Source of the DNA: Sebastes aleutianus
Lineage: Eukaryota > Chordata > Actinopteri > Perciformes > Sebastidae
DNA length: 64,000 bases
Direction: 5' to 3'
NCBI GenBank assembly: GCA_916700875.1
Contig: CAKAKS010000032.1
Coordinates: 5,192,001 to 5,256,000 of the forward strand
The notes beneath the pieces were generated by a model, which saw nothing but the letters and a program-made list of their open reading frames with translations, did not search any database and was not told the origin of the DNA. Position numbers and translations under genes: made by a program. Below are positions 1 to 13,597 of the stretch, piece after piece (position 1 is the first letter of the stretch; each line of letters starts with the position of its first letter).

Positions 1-330
1 AACCTGAAGCTGTGTGTGTGCTATAATGGACAAGTTGTGCATCACGGCATTTCAAAATGGTTGCACTATGAGATGAAATTGTTCTGACAGTCAAAGCAGG
101 GCTGCAGTTGAAAGTCAAAGTTGGCTTGCCACAATTAAATGAACATGATCGACTGCGATATTGACGTTCAAAATGCATGTCCACTCATAGAAAACTCATA
201 TCAAATCAATTGCTTCCTCAACAACGTGATCTCACTGAAATATGTGAAATGACCTCGACCTCTCGACAGCGCATTACGTGTTGTTGGTGGCACGGAGTGT
301 GGTGAAATGATATGCCGCCACCACAGCTGA

Positions 331-351
331 TGTGTGTGTGTGTGTGTGTGT
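331..351. repeat. (TG)n microsatellite
   Basis: About ten TG units. Confidence 0.9.
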
Positions 352-714
352 TTGAGAGGGAGAGAGGCAGAGAGGGACGGGGTGAGGAGGTGGACTATTG
401 CACACAATGTTTCTGTAAGTTATTAATAACTTACTCGGAAAGCTGCTTTGTCACTTTTCAACCGCCCACCCAAACCCACGATATTTTTCTACTAAGCTGA
501 CCCGAACCCACCCAACGGGTTGTGGGTCAGAGAGCAGACAGGGAAAACGAAAACGCACTGAATTCAGGTGAAGAAGAACCTTATTTTAAGTCTTATTTTG
601 ATGCAAAGATTTGTACATTATCAGTAAGGTAGCGAAACATGGAAGTGAAAACGGCACTCTCTTTATTTAAATGTGAAAGTGCTCCCTAAAATCAATGAAT
701 AATTGTGATATTTA

Positions 715-775
715 ATCTTGATCTCAATATTGATCAAAAATAATCGTGATTATCACTTTTGGCCGCGCAGCCCTA
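715..775. repeat. terminal fragment of family E transposon-like repeat
   Basis: A stretch with ATCTCAATATTGATCAAAA and AATCGTGATTAT, ending GCAGCCCTA, matches the right end of the element at 14269-14985. The left boundary is unclear. Confidence 0.5.
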
Positions 776-1118
776 AATCAAAGTTTAATAGTGTTGGACT
801 TCATGCCCAAAGATCAAGGCTTTATTACATCATCGGTTAACATGATGAAGCGGTGATGAGTCAGTCAGCGGAAAGCTGGACCATTGTTCAAACATGACAG
901 CATTTAGCTGGCACATATCCCGGCAGACAGCAGAGGTACTGTGGGGGCAGGCAGTTGGGGCTGACCTCTGACCCTGCCCAGTCTGCCTTCGGGACAAAAG
1001 AGCCATTCAGATGCCCGGTACTTTTGCAAAAAACACCCAAAAAGCACTCATCTCTCAGTACAAATGACTGGTAATCCTGCTGAATGCTTGTTTACTCTCA
1101 GTTAGGATTAGTAAAAGC

Positions 1119-1639
1119 TAGAGATGTTCCGATACCATTTTTTCTTTATCAATACCGAGTATCAATCCGACACCAGCATGATAAAAAAATATAGTTATTA
1201 TTCTTCTTCGTATTGCTATTATTATTCAACAGCTGTTTACAACTGACCATGTATAGATGTGATATTATTACTATCTTTGTTGTATGGCCTGGCTCAGGTT
1301 AAACCCTTTGTAATACATACAGAGAATGAATGCAATAGAAATTGGCAATACTAGTGCCACCCCTCATAACGGAAGCCTTACATAACGTACATATCACTGT
1401 TTTACTTGTCTGATTTTCCAATGTGATATATTGCCAAATGGCTGATACATCCAGGGTGACAGCACAGTGAAGGCTACTGTTTTGGAGCGGTGAAGAAGAA
1501 CTGATTTCCAGTTAAACAAGTTGATTTTTTTTTTCTGGGTTAATAAATTATGGTTTCGGACCGATGCATAGACTGGCGCACTCGCCGATACCCGATACCG
1601 AAATTTGGGCAGTATTGGACACATTTCCGAACAACTCTA
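1119..1639. mobile_element. non-autonomous DNA element, family F
   Basis: The ends are TAGAGATGTTCCGATACC on the left and CCGAACAACTCTA on the right, an imperfect terminal inverted repeat of about 13 bp. The inner parts contain repeated CCGATACC and GAGTATC motifs. No transposase reading frame remains. The superfamily was not determined. Confidence 0.6.
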
Positions 1640-4356
1640 GTAAATCCAGGTGGATTATCACATATTGATGATGGAAGACAATGGGAGTTAAGGTAGAAGT
1701 GCATCCTAGCAGTAGAAAATTCATACAGGAAGGGCGTACATAATAAAGAATGTCACCATAAGAACCTAGTGACTACAATTAGATTTATGGTTTATGGCCT
1801 TACTGTCATTAGGCTACTCTTCTGCGGAGGCCTTTGACAAACAGATAGTATAGTGTTCCCCACTATCATGATTTATAGCTACCATGCAATTACGCCATGT
1901 ATAAAAATGTGCTCCCATGTTTATGCTGTCAGAGAGTTCAGGCTTTGTGCAGCAGCGGTGTTTTTCTCAGTGGCAATTTATCTCTGTGCGGGCGTGAAAA
2001 GAAATGGTTGTGTGCAAAGTGCTGTCACGAGGAATTCCTCGCTTAAACAAAACAAACTTAAATGAGAGCTGCCTGGTCCGAAGAAACCCCTAAATAATAC
2101 ATTAAGGAACAACACGTCGTAAAACATGACTGTTTGCCATGTTAGCTCTGGCAGCTGGCGGTTTTTGGAGGAGGACTCGTTCGCCACTTCTCCTCAGTGA
2201 CAACCGTGGAAAGAGTGTTTCAGATGCCAGTGAAACACTTCTTTACAGCCTGTCCTCTGGCTGTCTCTTCACCCGTTATCAAGTTTGACTGCATATGAAG
2301 AAAAGGGTGGTTTACGAGCCTGGAAGGAGACCACCTTGGGTGACCCTTTTTCTCGTCCAATATTCCATTCACCTTTTGTCCAACTCTCCACCAAGTGCCA
2401 AGTTCCTTTTTTTACTGCTGCTCCCCCCCCCCCTTGGCCAGATTTAGCACTTGTTGTGATTGTTCCTGCACCGTGGCAGTGCATTTTTGTTTGGGGGAAA
2501 GATGCTGTCTGGAATGCTCAGTGGAGTCTTCCATCCGCTTCCCCAGTGGATACGGGAGGGCTTTAGACAGCAGCTCGGCATGCTTCACCCAGCTGACCGA
2601 CAAGTGACTGACAGGTTGTCCGGAGCTACGATCCGCAAAAAGGAAAGCACCCTACCTGAGGTGTCTGTCTCGCTCAAGATGCTCTGCAGAGAGTTTATCA
2701 GTCATGACATTTGCCTTCCAGTGTGATTTACTCTGGGTAAACACCAGCCTTTGCTTGCGTTTTAAAGGAATTACCCAGGGGGCAGTGCAAGTTCACTGAA
2801 ACCCAAGTTTGCAGAGGCCACAATCTGCGGTCATCTCCCTGGCACATGGAGTGACAATGTGGAGTTGCGGATGAGTGTGTAACCTCTTATTTTCTTTCTC
2901 TCTGCAAAATGCATGCTGTCCAAGACAAGGGAAAACAAACATACCCTCAAAAGAGAAAAGGAGAACAGATGGACCTATGGGCTTATTGGATCCGCGCTTT
3001 TTAAGGGGGCACAATGTTTATCACAAGCATGCCAAGCCCGCTCCATTTGCGTCAATTAGTCAATGTTATTTACCGGGCTGTGATGGATGATACAGGGGCA
3101 GCTGAAAGTGCACTTAGCTAGACTGGAGCATGAGATCAGCTTATTCCTCAGGGTTTCCTCCCTCGTTTTGGGGATGGAGTTGTTACCCTAGAGAGATAGA
3201 GCAGAAGATGATGCTGCACAGAAAGCGGAAGAAAGAGGCGGTAGGGGAAGTGGACATCATGAGGATTATAAGCTGGATCTGTCCAAGAGCCGGGGCTAAT
3301 GGATGCATCCCTAGGGTTCGCTCAGGAATGCACCCAGGCATTACCGCCAGCAGCTTGGTGTCGTCTGTCTTCCGTCCCTAGAGAAAGATGACAAATGGTA
3401 TTATGACTCCCCCCATTCTCCACTCTTTGGCTGGACCGCAGAGGGCCAGCCCTTCAAACGCAAAAGGTTTAGCGCGACGCATCCGGCTTACGGAACTTGG
3501 ACCAAGCTGCCAAACTAGGCGATCATTTTTCGCTTAAAATGTTTCCAGAAGTAGATTTTGGTGGATTGTTTAGACGGAATACCAGAAAGTTTACGAGCAG
3601 GCCGCCATGTTGTTTCCTGTTTGAAACGGCAAGGGACCAATCAGGTGCATTCCACGATAGAGTGCGTCACCGCTTGAACGGCCAGTTGAGTGGAGTGCAG
3701 CACATCCCCTAGTGTAGCGCCGGATTTAACATTATAAACATGACCACAAATTCACAGACTGACCATACACGGTCCAGCCATATACTCGGTTTTGACCAAG
3801 TCTTGTTGGCATATCAATGGCTCCAGTTTGTGTGTGTGAAAGTGTAAATAACTCATATTCCCCAAGAATGGATGGTGGTTAATGTATGCATAGGCTATGC
3901 GGCACATTTATGTGCACTGCGCTGGTATTTTTTACAGAGCTGTTGTGTAGCGGATACCAACTGTAAAATGCAAATGTGTTTTCTTTGCATTTATTGATTG
4001 CCCAAAACATGTCTTTCCCCAGGCCAAACAATCAAACACAAGGAGGGATCACCTCTACAATAACTGTCTTCTGATACCCAAGGTGTTTTAATATTGCCCT
4101 TGTTGCAAGGCTTTCCCAAAATCTGGTAAGCAGCTCTTTATCTATATGCACGTTATATGAGCAAGGCTGGAATCGATAGTCTAGCATTGATCAGAAATCG
4201 CCACCAGACAAGCCGTCACCTCGTCCAACCTGTGAACAGACGAGCAGTCTGGAGGAAGATAAGATCACTCAGTATGAAATCAATTCACATTTTGACCTTT
4301 GTCTTCAGAGGGTTGGGCAGTTTAGATTTTGGGGCATCTAAAATAAATGTGTTAAC

Positions 4357-5076
4357 TAGAACCATATAGGGTTATTCAGTTTGTCCCCATAGGAGAACCC
4401 TTCTATGGTGCAATGGTTTCACCCAGAACCCTCTCTGGAGGTTCTATCCAGAACCTTTCCACCTTCAAATGCTACGTTCACACTACTAGCGACAAAAGCA
4501 ACAAAACGGCTACATTGAGGTGAAGTGTTGCTCAAGCACTCGTTGAGAAAAAACATGATCGGTTGACGCTTCATCGCGTCATTGGAGCACTGAAAAAAGT
4601 TGAGACCAGCTCAACTATATCTGTATATAGCCCATCACACAGTATCGGGCGTCAGTTTGTAGCTTCATGTCACCGGCTTCCATTGGAAATGGCTTGTAGA
4701 ATGTTGCGGTGTCGCTTGTAGCGTGAAGACAGCTTAAGGGTGATTACAAGAACCCACCCAGGGGTTCTACCAAGATCCCTTTTTATATTCCAAGGGTTTC
4801 ATCTAGAACCCACCCAGGGATCTTCATGAAGCTCCTTAAGGGCCGGGGCTGATGTGGTGCAGCACAACCCACAACGATCATGGTTCACAATCACAATTTT
4901 AGGGGGTGTAGCTGGGAGGATCTTTTAACATCTGAAAATCCTGAACTCTTTCTTTCAAAAAAGGTTCTTTGGATGAAAAGGGCTCTTAATGCAACCCTAA
5001 GTCTTACAAAGAACCCTTGAAAAACCCTTTCTTCGAAAAAGGCTTCTTGAACATTAGCCCTTTTCGAACCCTTAAT
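4357..5076. mobile_element. family K repeat (AGAACC-rich) carrying a nested insertion
   Basis: Multiple GGTTCT/AGAACC blocks line both ends (for example CCAGAACCCTCTCTGGAGG and AAAGGTTCTTTGGATG), giving a foldback-like structure. The element is interrupted at 4471-4733 by another repeat, after which AGAACCCACCCAGGGG resumes. The boundaries are approximate. Confidence 0.5.
4471..4733. mobile_element. short inverted-repeat element (family L) nested in family K
   Basis: The left end GCTACGTTCACACTACTAGC and the right end GCTTGTAGCGTGAAGACAGC are imperfect reverse complements, so this is a miniature element of about 263 bp. It has no coding capacity. Confidence 0.6.
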
Positions 5077-6104
5077 TCCAAGAGAGAAATGTCCGATTTG
5101 AATTGATCAGTCAGTGTTGAGTTGAGATGCTGTCAATGATGTCTTAAGGTCTTGCTGATTGATGTGTAGACATTTTTTCCAGACACATCGATTGAGAATA
5201 GCTGACACTGTTGGAAGTCATAAGAAATTAATTTGCTCCCTAACATTGGTAACGTGGTTCTTTAAATGTTGCACTTTAATCTCTTTAAGAGGTCCCTTCT
5301 CACTTTCCCCAGCTGACTGGGACTCTGTGGGAGGCCAGGGGTGGTGTCCGTGTCCTGGTCAGTGTAATGGGAGTCTTGGGGAGTCTTGAGTTTTTCACGC
5401 AAATGTTTGCACTCGCCGACCCCTCCATATTATCACAGTAACATACTTGAACTCCACTTCATTGTGGGGTGGCCCTCCAGCTGATTCCCCCCCCCTCGCC
5501 CACCACCACATTCTATGCATTACAATTGGCTGAGCTAATGGTGTGAACTTGGAAATGTCAACTGAGCTTTGCACAATCAAGCATCCTGTCTCACCTTCTC
5601 AATGAACACTGATTGCATCTCGGGGAAAGCCTTTTCCTGTGTGTGTCACAGGGGTAATTCCTAATGGAGAATCCCATATTTGGCATGTCCTTGTGTGTGC
5701 GTGTGCTCGCGTGGGCGTGTGTGCTTTTATGCATGCGTTGGCGATGAGAAGGAAAAGGGGTTTCCTTTGGGCATTGTGTGTGTGATATCCCCCCATCCAA
5801 AGCCTCTCTTTTTTTTGTCTGCTCAGTGAGGGAATGCATTGGGTGGAGTTGGGATTGCGGCTGGGGTGGGAAGCGCAGGCCGCCAAGGGTCATTTCCTTT
5901 CATCTTGCCCTCTCCCTTGGCATCACACACAAGCACATACACGCACATGCATACTATACATAAATGCATTTATATTCACAGAAAATCCATCACCCTCTCG
6001 CTGACATCCACATGGACGCTGTCATACACTGGAGCTGGAATCCAGAAGGGGAGGGGAAGTGGGGCGAGTGATCTAAAGGCAGAGAGCAAGCGAGGGAGAG
6101 CAAG

Positions 6105-6208
<104 letters not shown>

Positions 6209-8649
6209 GACAATGTCAACAGCTCAGCTCCCAGCACAGTCAGCTGAAATCCAGAACTCAGCTCAGACGCTCAGAGAGGGGAAGCAGACAAAAACGCCGC
6301 TGCTTCGGCCGGGAAACATCGTCAGACTCGGCAAAGGCATGGAATCCGGCCACGAATCACAAACTCCAAAGGGCAAAAAGAGGGATCTAAATCCAGATGC
6401 CACAGGAATGCTTTAAAATTTCCTTGTAACCTTGCTTTGCTGAAAGAAGGCTCTTTATTTTCCATTTCCAAGTGACGTGACACGGGGACAATCCACCTCT
6501 TAGGGCAGCCCATCCGTAGTGGGTAAGTAGGAGATACTTGATCTTGATACTGATACCCCGTGACCCTTTCCCGGTCACTAATAGATCCACCGTAGTGATG
6601 TTCCACTCAGTAGGAGATTGTGCACACGACAGATGTTTAAGCGTAAACCCAGTTTGTCCATGCACTGCATCCCGCTGCCCGATCCAGCCAGGAAAACACA
6701 GACAACTGTAGCCAATAAAATAAACATTTGTCGGGTAGGCTCGGTACAAAGCTGAGCAAGAAAGAAGCTGGTGGGCAATGAGGGCTACTAATCCCACTAA
6801 GGCGATAAAGTTTCCACATTTTTGTGTTGTTGTGATTGGAGGGAAAGGCAGTATTTTACAGTACTTTTCTTCTTTACTACGGTGGCTTTATAGGTCATAA
6901 ACGGCAGCAAAAGCTGGGTTGTGAAATGTGCGTGGTCTTTCTGTTTGGGCTCTTTCTCCAGTGGTGTTGACAGCGTGCCTTTGCTTTACCCCCACGTGTT
7001 GCTGGTGCATTATATGAGCAAGGCTTTTGGCATACCGGTAGTTGTCTTGGATTAGCTGAGAGAGTTTGGAATTTAATTTTCTTTGGAAAAATGTTGCATG
7101 ACTTTCAGGGATGGATGGGGGTTCAGCATTTTTTGATAGCTGGGAGAGTGAGTTTGGTTTAAGCCAAAAAAAAGTTGTCTAGGACTTCAGGGAAATGTTT
7201 GGCATTTCAGGAATTGAAGGAGGATGGGACAGTGTCATATGTAATGGGCACAGACCTATTTCGGGTCCCTAGACGTGGGCTGATCACACACGTTCATCAA
7301 TCACACAGTCAGCCCCTTTGGTGCAAGTAGTGGCCTGGCAGCCAGACATTCCATATATGCTGTACATCTCCTCCCAGCAACAAGTCAACCCAATATGGAG
7401 CTGGGGGGAGCAGACTTCCACTTACCTCTAAATACAGGCCGCTTTGGATCGGGATGCTGGTATTACTATCCTTCCACATTTCCCTCAAGGGAAGCCGTTA
7501 CTCCACGGCAGCTCAGACCAACATAAACACACAGTCGTAATCTCCCAGGGGTTCCTCATTTGAAGAAATCGTGGAAGCACTGCCTATCCCGGTTGAGAGG
7601 CTGTCATCTTAGCCGTAAATCCTTTGCGTGCGTCGAAAGCGCAGTGATGGAAGTTAATGCACCAGCCCCTTAAAATTTCCACCTGTGAAATCGATTATTG
7701 ATGCCTACTTTGGGTTTTGCCTAAGTCCGACGTTTTTTGGATGGAAAACATTCCAAACGGATGCCTCAGCGTTTGTGAAATTTTTTTTCTAGAGGCTGTG
7801 CTTTTAAATAGCTGATCTGGGAGATAATAGCTATATGACATATAACATTATCCCTGCAACGCTCAATGTAATGTACTCCTTTCAGTGGGCTGCGTTTTGA
7901 AGGTTGATGAACCAGAGGCAAAACTCATTTACACAGTCATAAGGCCACGTGTGTTTTTCTTTGATGTCTTTTTGCATTGTGAACAAGATAGTATCCATTT
8001 CCACCACATTAAAGGCTTATTCTCCAGCCTGCTGGAAATCCTCCTACGCTCACGTGTGTGCCAGGGGGGCAAGCTGAGTGACATCGCTAAAACATTCAGT
8101 GTGTTGGGAGGGCATTAACGAAAGTTGAGGACTCACACGTAGTGTGTGTACATACACACACACACCCTCTGCTGCCGTCAGCGCTCTCGGGGCTTTTCAT
8201 ATTTTATCGACCATTACGGATGCATGGACTGCTCTCTCAGGATTAAGAGGGAGTGCGAGGGAGAGTCGGTGGACGACGGGTCTGCCTTTTTATCGCTTCA
8301 GCCCCTGCTGCCGACTGGCAGCTCAACGGCCTCCTCATTATGATAGGGACAGAGGGAAAAAAGAGAGGAGGTCTGTAAAGCTGCTTAAATTCAACTATCT
8401 GATCTTTTGGATGGGATTATCATCATGTTGTGTTTACAGTAGAGTGGTTACAGTGTCTGAGGGACAAAACTCAGGGAGGCTTTAGCGGTAAGGCTGCTGT
8501 TCCTCTCTCTCTCCTTCACTGGAAGTCCCCCCCACACACTCAGTGTGTGTCAAATGGCACTATTGTATTTGTGCCAGTGACACTTTCTGGGGCTTGTGAT
8601 GTGTAAGCATACAGTGCCTCAATTCAGTGCAGTATCACTGCAGGCTATT

Positions 8650-8671
8650 TAAAAAAAAAAAAAAAAAAAAA
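8650..8671 (+). repeat. poly-A tract
   Basis: About 20 consecutive A follow TATTT. There is no retroposon body with target duplications that I could see. Confidence 0.7.
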
Positions 8672-8981
8672 TGCTGGTCACTTCACAGGGCTCTCCCTAT
8701 ATGCGTTGCTATAACTGTCCCAGAAGAACATTCCAGACATTACCCAGAAGCCCTCAGTCCTCCAAGCTGCAGCTGTTGACCTCTCACACAGGCAAGATTG
8801 ATAGCTTAACAATGCACAATATAGAGCGCCCCAAATCCACTCACTGACATTGATAGACATATTCCAATCTGGGTGCATGGGATGAGAAGCCAACACAGTG
8901 GCAAGCTGATAAACACTATTGAGAACTGCTGAGCTAAACCAGTGAGTGTGGTCGTCAGCATGGAAACTGATTGGTGACTAA

Positions 8982-9740
8982 CAGTAGCCGTGTTTCTATT
9001 CAATTGTCAAGCGAATTTTGAGGGAACTTTTGAAATGACGCAAAAAAAAAAGAAATGCAATTTAGGCACTTTCCATCAACTGGTTTAGAGCGAATTAACT
9101 CGGCTACAGCGTAGTTTGGTCATAAGTTGGCGCTATAGGCTACGCATAGCGGTAATCCAACAGTAAACAGAGTAGAATGGTGCCTTTCTAGTCTTTCGAC
9201 CACTCAAAGCGCTTTACAGTACATGTCAGCATTTCGACACTTCGACATGTGGACTGGAGGAGCTGGGGAACGAACCACAGACCTTCCAATTGGTGGGCAA
9301 CCTGCTCTACCCTCTGAGCCACAGCCGTAGAAGAAGTAGAGGTTGTGAACCGGAAGCAAAACAAGACGTCTTGGCCATCTAACCCATTTACGATAGAAAA
9401 ATGGAGAGAGGTCTTCAGTAATTTGTTTCAATTGGGCAAGTTTTAATTGTTCTTTCGTGTCAGCCAGTGTCAGCCATGTTTCATGCTATCCTGAGACAAA
9501 GACGAGCATTCGCATGTTATGGGAATATCCGAGAAGACGCTGATAGCAGAAGCAGTTGAATAATCATGTTAGTGAGTTAAATATTCGCCTATTAGTTTCC
9601 ATAATCCATTTCGCACATCAACGCGTTTTCAACAAGCGTAAAGCGTAAAGCGTAAAATTGAATTTTTTTTATCGAATTTAGCTTTTCCAATGCGATACTT
9701 CAAAATGCGAATAAAAATATGTGAATGTAAACACGACTAA
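8982..9740. mobile_element. non-autonomous DNA element, family J
   Basis: The left end AGTAGCCGTGTTTCTATTC pairs with the right end GAATGTAAACACGACTAA as an imperfect terminal inverted repeat. Subterminal GCGAATTTTGAGG and ATGCGAATAAAAATATG motifs are also opposed. A different repeat interrupts it at about 9185-9330. Confidence 0.6.
9185..9330. repeat. SINE/LINE-tail-like dispersed fragment nested in family J
   Basis: The segment with CCACTCAAAGCGCTTTACA, ACTTCGACATGTGGACTGG, ACCTTCCAATTGGTGG and TCTGAGCCACAGCCG matches a very common fish interspersed repeat that I remember. It is truncated internally. The class assignment is uncertain. Confidence 0.55.
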
Positions 9741-12368
9741 GGAGTCATGTTTAGTTTGTTCAACACTTTCACCACCCAGAAGAGATGCATCTTCTCAAGC
9801 ATCTGTGTAATCTGGATAAGTGCACTGCACTGATGGAAAGGGCGAGACTCTGGGGTGTTTTGAAGAACATGGAGTCTCTGGGAAGTCCAGCATCCCTTCC
9901 CTCTTGAGAGCGGTAACCAGCACTGAGTCTATACTTGAGCCATTTTTTACTACTCATATCATAACATGTCTTTAGTTAGACCGAGAGCTCGTGACTCTGG
10001 CGTTCCTCCCGTATGAAATAAGAAAATTATTTGACCCGGCAGGGTAGCGCTTAAGCGTTGGAAGGGGAAAGGGATGCCAAGTATTGGGTTTCACTTCGAG
10101 CCCTGTTAATATGTGGGAATGTCGGGGCCTGTGGAATGTGGCATGGCCGACTTTCTTCTCATTCCCAGTATTAATAGCGTAGTTATCCCAGTGATCCGGT
10201 CTATTTGATGAGCAGAGATGTGACTCGCGGAGATTTGCCCATCGGCCAGAAGAGAAGTGGGTCAGCAGTGGGTCTTTGCTTCGGATGTTAACCTCCCCCA
10301 CCCACCACCCCACCTTGATACGACCTCCTTCCTGAGCCAACATTAACATCTGCATTGTTAGAATCTCACGCAGCAACTTGTGGACTTTCCATGTGCAACA
10401 TGTGGATGACCCTCTGAATACAGTTACTGCCACACACTGCTGAAGCCCTGAGAGATGTCTCACAAAAAAGCGCTCTTTGTCCTGTCGTGCCTCTGAAACG
10501 TACGTCTGCAAAACTTGGGTTGATTCGTCGTTAACTTTCTTCTCAGTCATCTGCTTCTGCACAGGTTCTTATTTCAACTTTTGTCCATGCAACTCGTGTC
10601 TGTGGTTCGCGGCTTCTACGAAGGGGTTTAACATGTTTATTATAATTTGCTTCAAACTGCAACTGTGCATGGTTGGGTACTCGGGGGTCCTTTCCACCGC
10701 TGCATGGAGCTGCTACATTTGTTTTGATCAAAGCACAAAAATTCAATCTTAAAGCACAGTTGTAACAACCCCCTGGTACTTCATGTGGTCCGGTCCTCAC
10801 ATCAGGAAATGTCTTTTTTTTTTTAATGAATCGAGCTAAATGAAATTGCTATTAATGACATCCCCAGAGGATTGGAAACATCCCCCCCCCGTCCCTCCCT
10901 CTCCTATTTTTCCAGTGTAAACCACTGAGGCATTTCCTCTTTATGGGTGAGGTGGGTTACTGTGCCTTATGGCCCCGTTAAAACCAACAGTCCTTATATG
11001 TTTGTTTTGAGGTAGGCTAGAAGCCAATAAGACCTCCGAGAATTCTCAAATGTTTGGCTGTGAAAGAGTCGACAGTTTAAGAGTTTATGATGTGACGTTG
11101 AAAGACTGCCATGCATAGGTGGTGGAGATCTGACTGTTTAACGAAATGGTAAGAAACGACACAATATGGACGTCACGGACTGTTTGTAGCAGCTTCCAGT
11201 GATGGAATATCAATTGATAGTAGACAGATACGAAAAAGCGTTCAACAACCACTGCCGTTTTTTCCTGAAGGGACGATCCGTGTGCTTCATATACAGGATA
11301 AGTAACCACTGTGCAAACCTGGGGCGGTTACATGTAATTACACTGTCCTTGCATTGGCCGTCTGACAAGATCTGTTTGTAAACAAAAAGAAAATGAAAAA
11401 TGCCTCTCCGTCCAAATGTGATTGCATTTTGCCTCGGAGACAGTCTGGATATATTTAAGCAACAGTATTAACCACGAGCTATTAAAGTAATTAATAATAA
11501 TTGGGGTTGTGGTCAATTTAAATGGAGGTACTTTGACTTATTCATTTCTTCCTTATGTTACGCACAGCGCTGGCTCTACACTTGTACGACAGCGCCATGG
11601 AACCGGCTCAACCACACCTCTTTAACATTGTTCTGCTGCTATTGTTAAAGCTTGTTATATACACTGACTAGAAACATGAGGCGCTTTTGAAACTCAATGT
11701 GCTTTTGAAGTCCATTGTCATGTTGTTTCAGAAGTATCGTTTAACCGTTTTCCCGGTTTATGTTTTTGCTTTACTGACTCAAACAGTCTTGGCCCAGACT
11801 ATGTCCTGGCGACACCGTCTGAAGTCTCGGCTCCCAGTCCAACAGCTGCATGGGTTTTCAGCCGTCTCATCCTCACAGCTTCCCCTATCTGATTGCAGGG
11901 CAGAACGGAAGTGATAGAGGGAGAATGTAAGCAAAGGAATGAGGGAGGTTTGGAGGAACGGGTAGAAAGAGTATTGTGGGGGGGGTGAAGGGAAGGGTGG
12001 GTTTGTGATCATCTGATTCTGGGCTCTTTTCCTGGAAGATGCACGTAGGCATAAGGGCACAGACGGCACTTGGTTTTTGTTTCGGTAACTGCTTATCTTT
12101 ATTACTGACACGTTACTTATAAGTAGGCCTGTCACGGTAACTAATTTTGTTGGACAATATATTGTCCTTAAAATAATTGCAATAAACAATATTATTGTCA
12201 TTTTAGGACCATTCCATGCCAGTTATAATGCTTATAACTGGCTTGAGGTCATGTCCATATATTGTGCAATAAGTTGATCACCTAAAAATGATTGAGGTCA
12301 TGTCCGTATAAATTTTTTTTCATATTATTTTGCTCTCCGAAATTATATTTAAATTCATGCTTACTTCA

Positions 12369-12909
12369 TACACCGATCAGCCATAACATTAGGACAGCAT
12401 GGGCACCCTGACCGGTCTGCGGCTACGCAGCCCCATACGCAACAAACTGCGATGCGCTGTGTGTTCTGACACCTTTCTATCGGAAACCAGCGTTAACTTT
12501 TTCAGCAATTTGAGCTCCAGTAGCTCTTCTATTGGATCGGACAACACGGGCCAGCCTTCGCTCCCCACGTGCATCAATGAGCCTCAGGTCTGATCCTGTC
12601 GCCGGTTCACTGGTTTTTCCTTCCTTGGACCACTTTTGGTAGGTCCTGACCACTGCAGACCGGGAACATCCCACAAGAGCTGCAGTTCTGGAGATGCTCT
12701 GACCCAGTCGTCTAGCCAGCACTATGTGGCCCTTGTCAAAGTAGCTCACATCCTTACGCTGGCCCATTTTTTCTGCTTCCTACACAAAGTTCAAAATGTT
12801 CACTTGCTGTCTAATATATCCCCCCCACTGCCAGGTGCCATTGTAACAAGATAGTCAATGTTATTCACTTCATCTGTCAGTGGTCTTAATGTTATGGCTG
12901 ATTGGTGTA
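12369..12909 (-). mobile_element. Tc1/mariner-type element, internally deleted (541 bp)
   Basis: Both ends show the motif ACACCGATCAGCCATAACAT (right end: ATGGCTGATTGGTGTA with one change), bounded by TA dinucleotides, as expected for Tc1/mariner insertions. The inside holds only the N-terminal part of a transposase gene on the minus strand; the DDE catalytic part is missing. It can therefore move only if a full-length relative supplies transposase. Confidence 0.88.
12400..12767 (-). pseudogene. Tc1-like transposase remnant, DNA-binding domain only
   Basis: The minus-strand frame starting at 12767 (MGQRKDVSYFDKGHIVLARR) encodes a helix-turn-helix, with SISRTAALVGCSRSAVVRTY as its core, followed by KWSKEGK and a second DNA-binding segment ending EKVNAGF. 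A one-base frameshift near 12490 moves the continuation (VSEHTAHRSLLRMGLRSRRP) into another frame. About 100-120 residues survive of the roughly 340 usual for Tc1 transposases. All DDE catalytic residues are gone, so it is a dead gene. In the intact family this protein binds the terminal repeats and cuts at TA. A residual DNA-binding peptide is conceivable but unsupported. Confidence 0.85.
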
Positions 12910-13565
12910 TCTATAAATCATTCTCATTAATTAGTTTGCCGTGCCAATTGAAGAGGCTGAGAATGTTTTGCAGATAGACCATGCTGTCAGAGCTAAAAAT
13001 AACTGTCCCTTTGAAGATCAGATACACGTGGACACCAGAGCTAGGAAAGGAGGAAATTTAAAGTTGCAACAGACCGAAAGAAACTGTTCCTGCCTGCATT
13101 ATTCGACCCTTGTTAGGCCCCAGCAGAAATGTCCAAACCAAATCCTCCGGCCCATTGTCCAGGTCCACATGAGAAAGCCACTCGGTGTACAGACTCATAT
13201 GAAAGCGCTGGCCTCCTGTTTGCTTTCAGGACGAGCTCAGGAATGCATCGCATGCAAATGTGCCGTGAAATGATGGCAGTTCCTCCGCTGGTCATTTGTC
13301 AGCCACGGAGACCCGCACTGGAATAGATGGGGTGAAGTCACACCCCAGGAATGCAAGTCACAATGTGTGTAGTGTAGCATATTTGTCATGTTTACATTCA
13401 TTTGATCATAGATCTTGTCTATTAGTCATGCCAGCTGTTTCAGATCCATTACCATTTTCTTGAGATAAATCTTGTAAACTGACCACCCATGGTGCTAAAC
13501 CCAGTGTAAATGATGAAGTGGTGCATGAATAACATCCCTTTAATTGGTGTGAGACAGAACACACT

Positions 13566-13570
<5 letters not shown>

Positions 13571-13597
<27 letters not shown>
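13571..13597. repeat. (GT)n microsatellite
   Basis: About 13 GT units. Confidence 0.9.
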
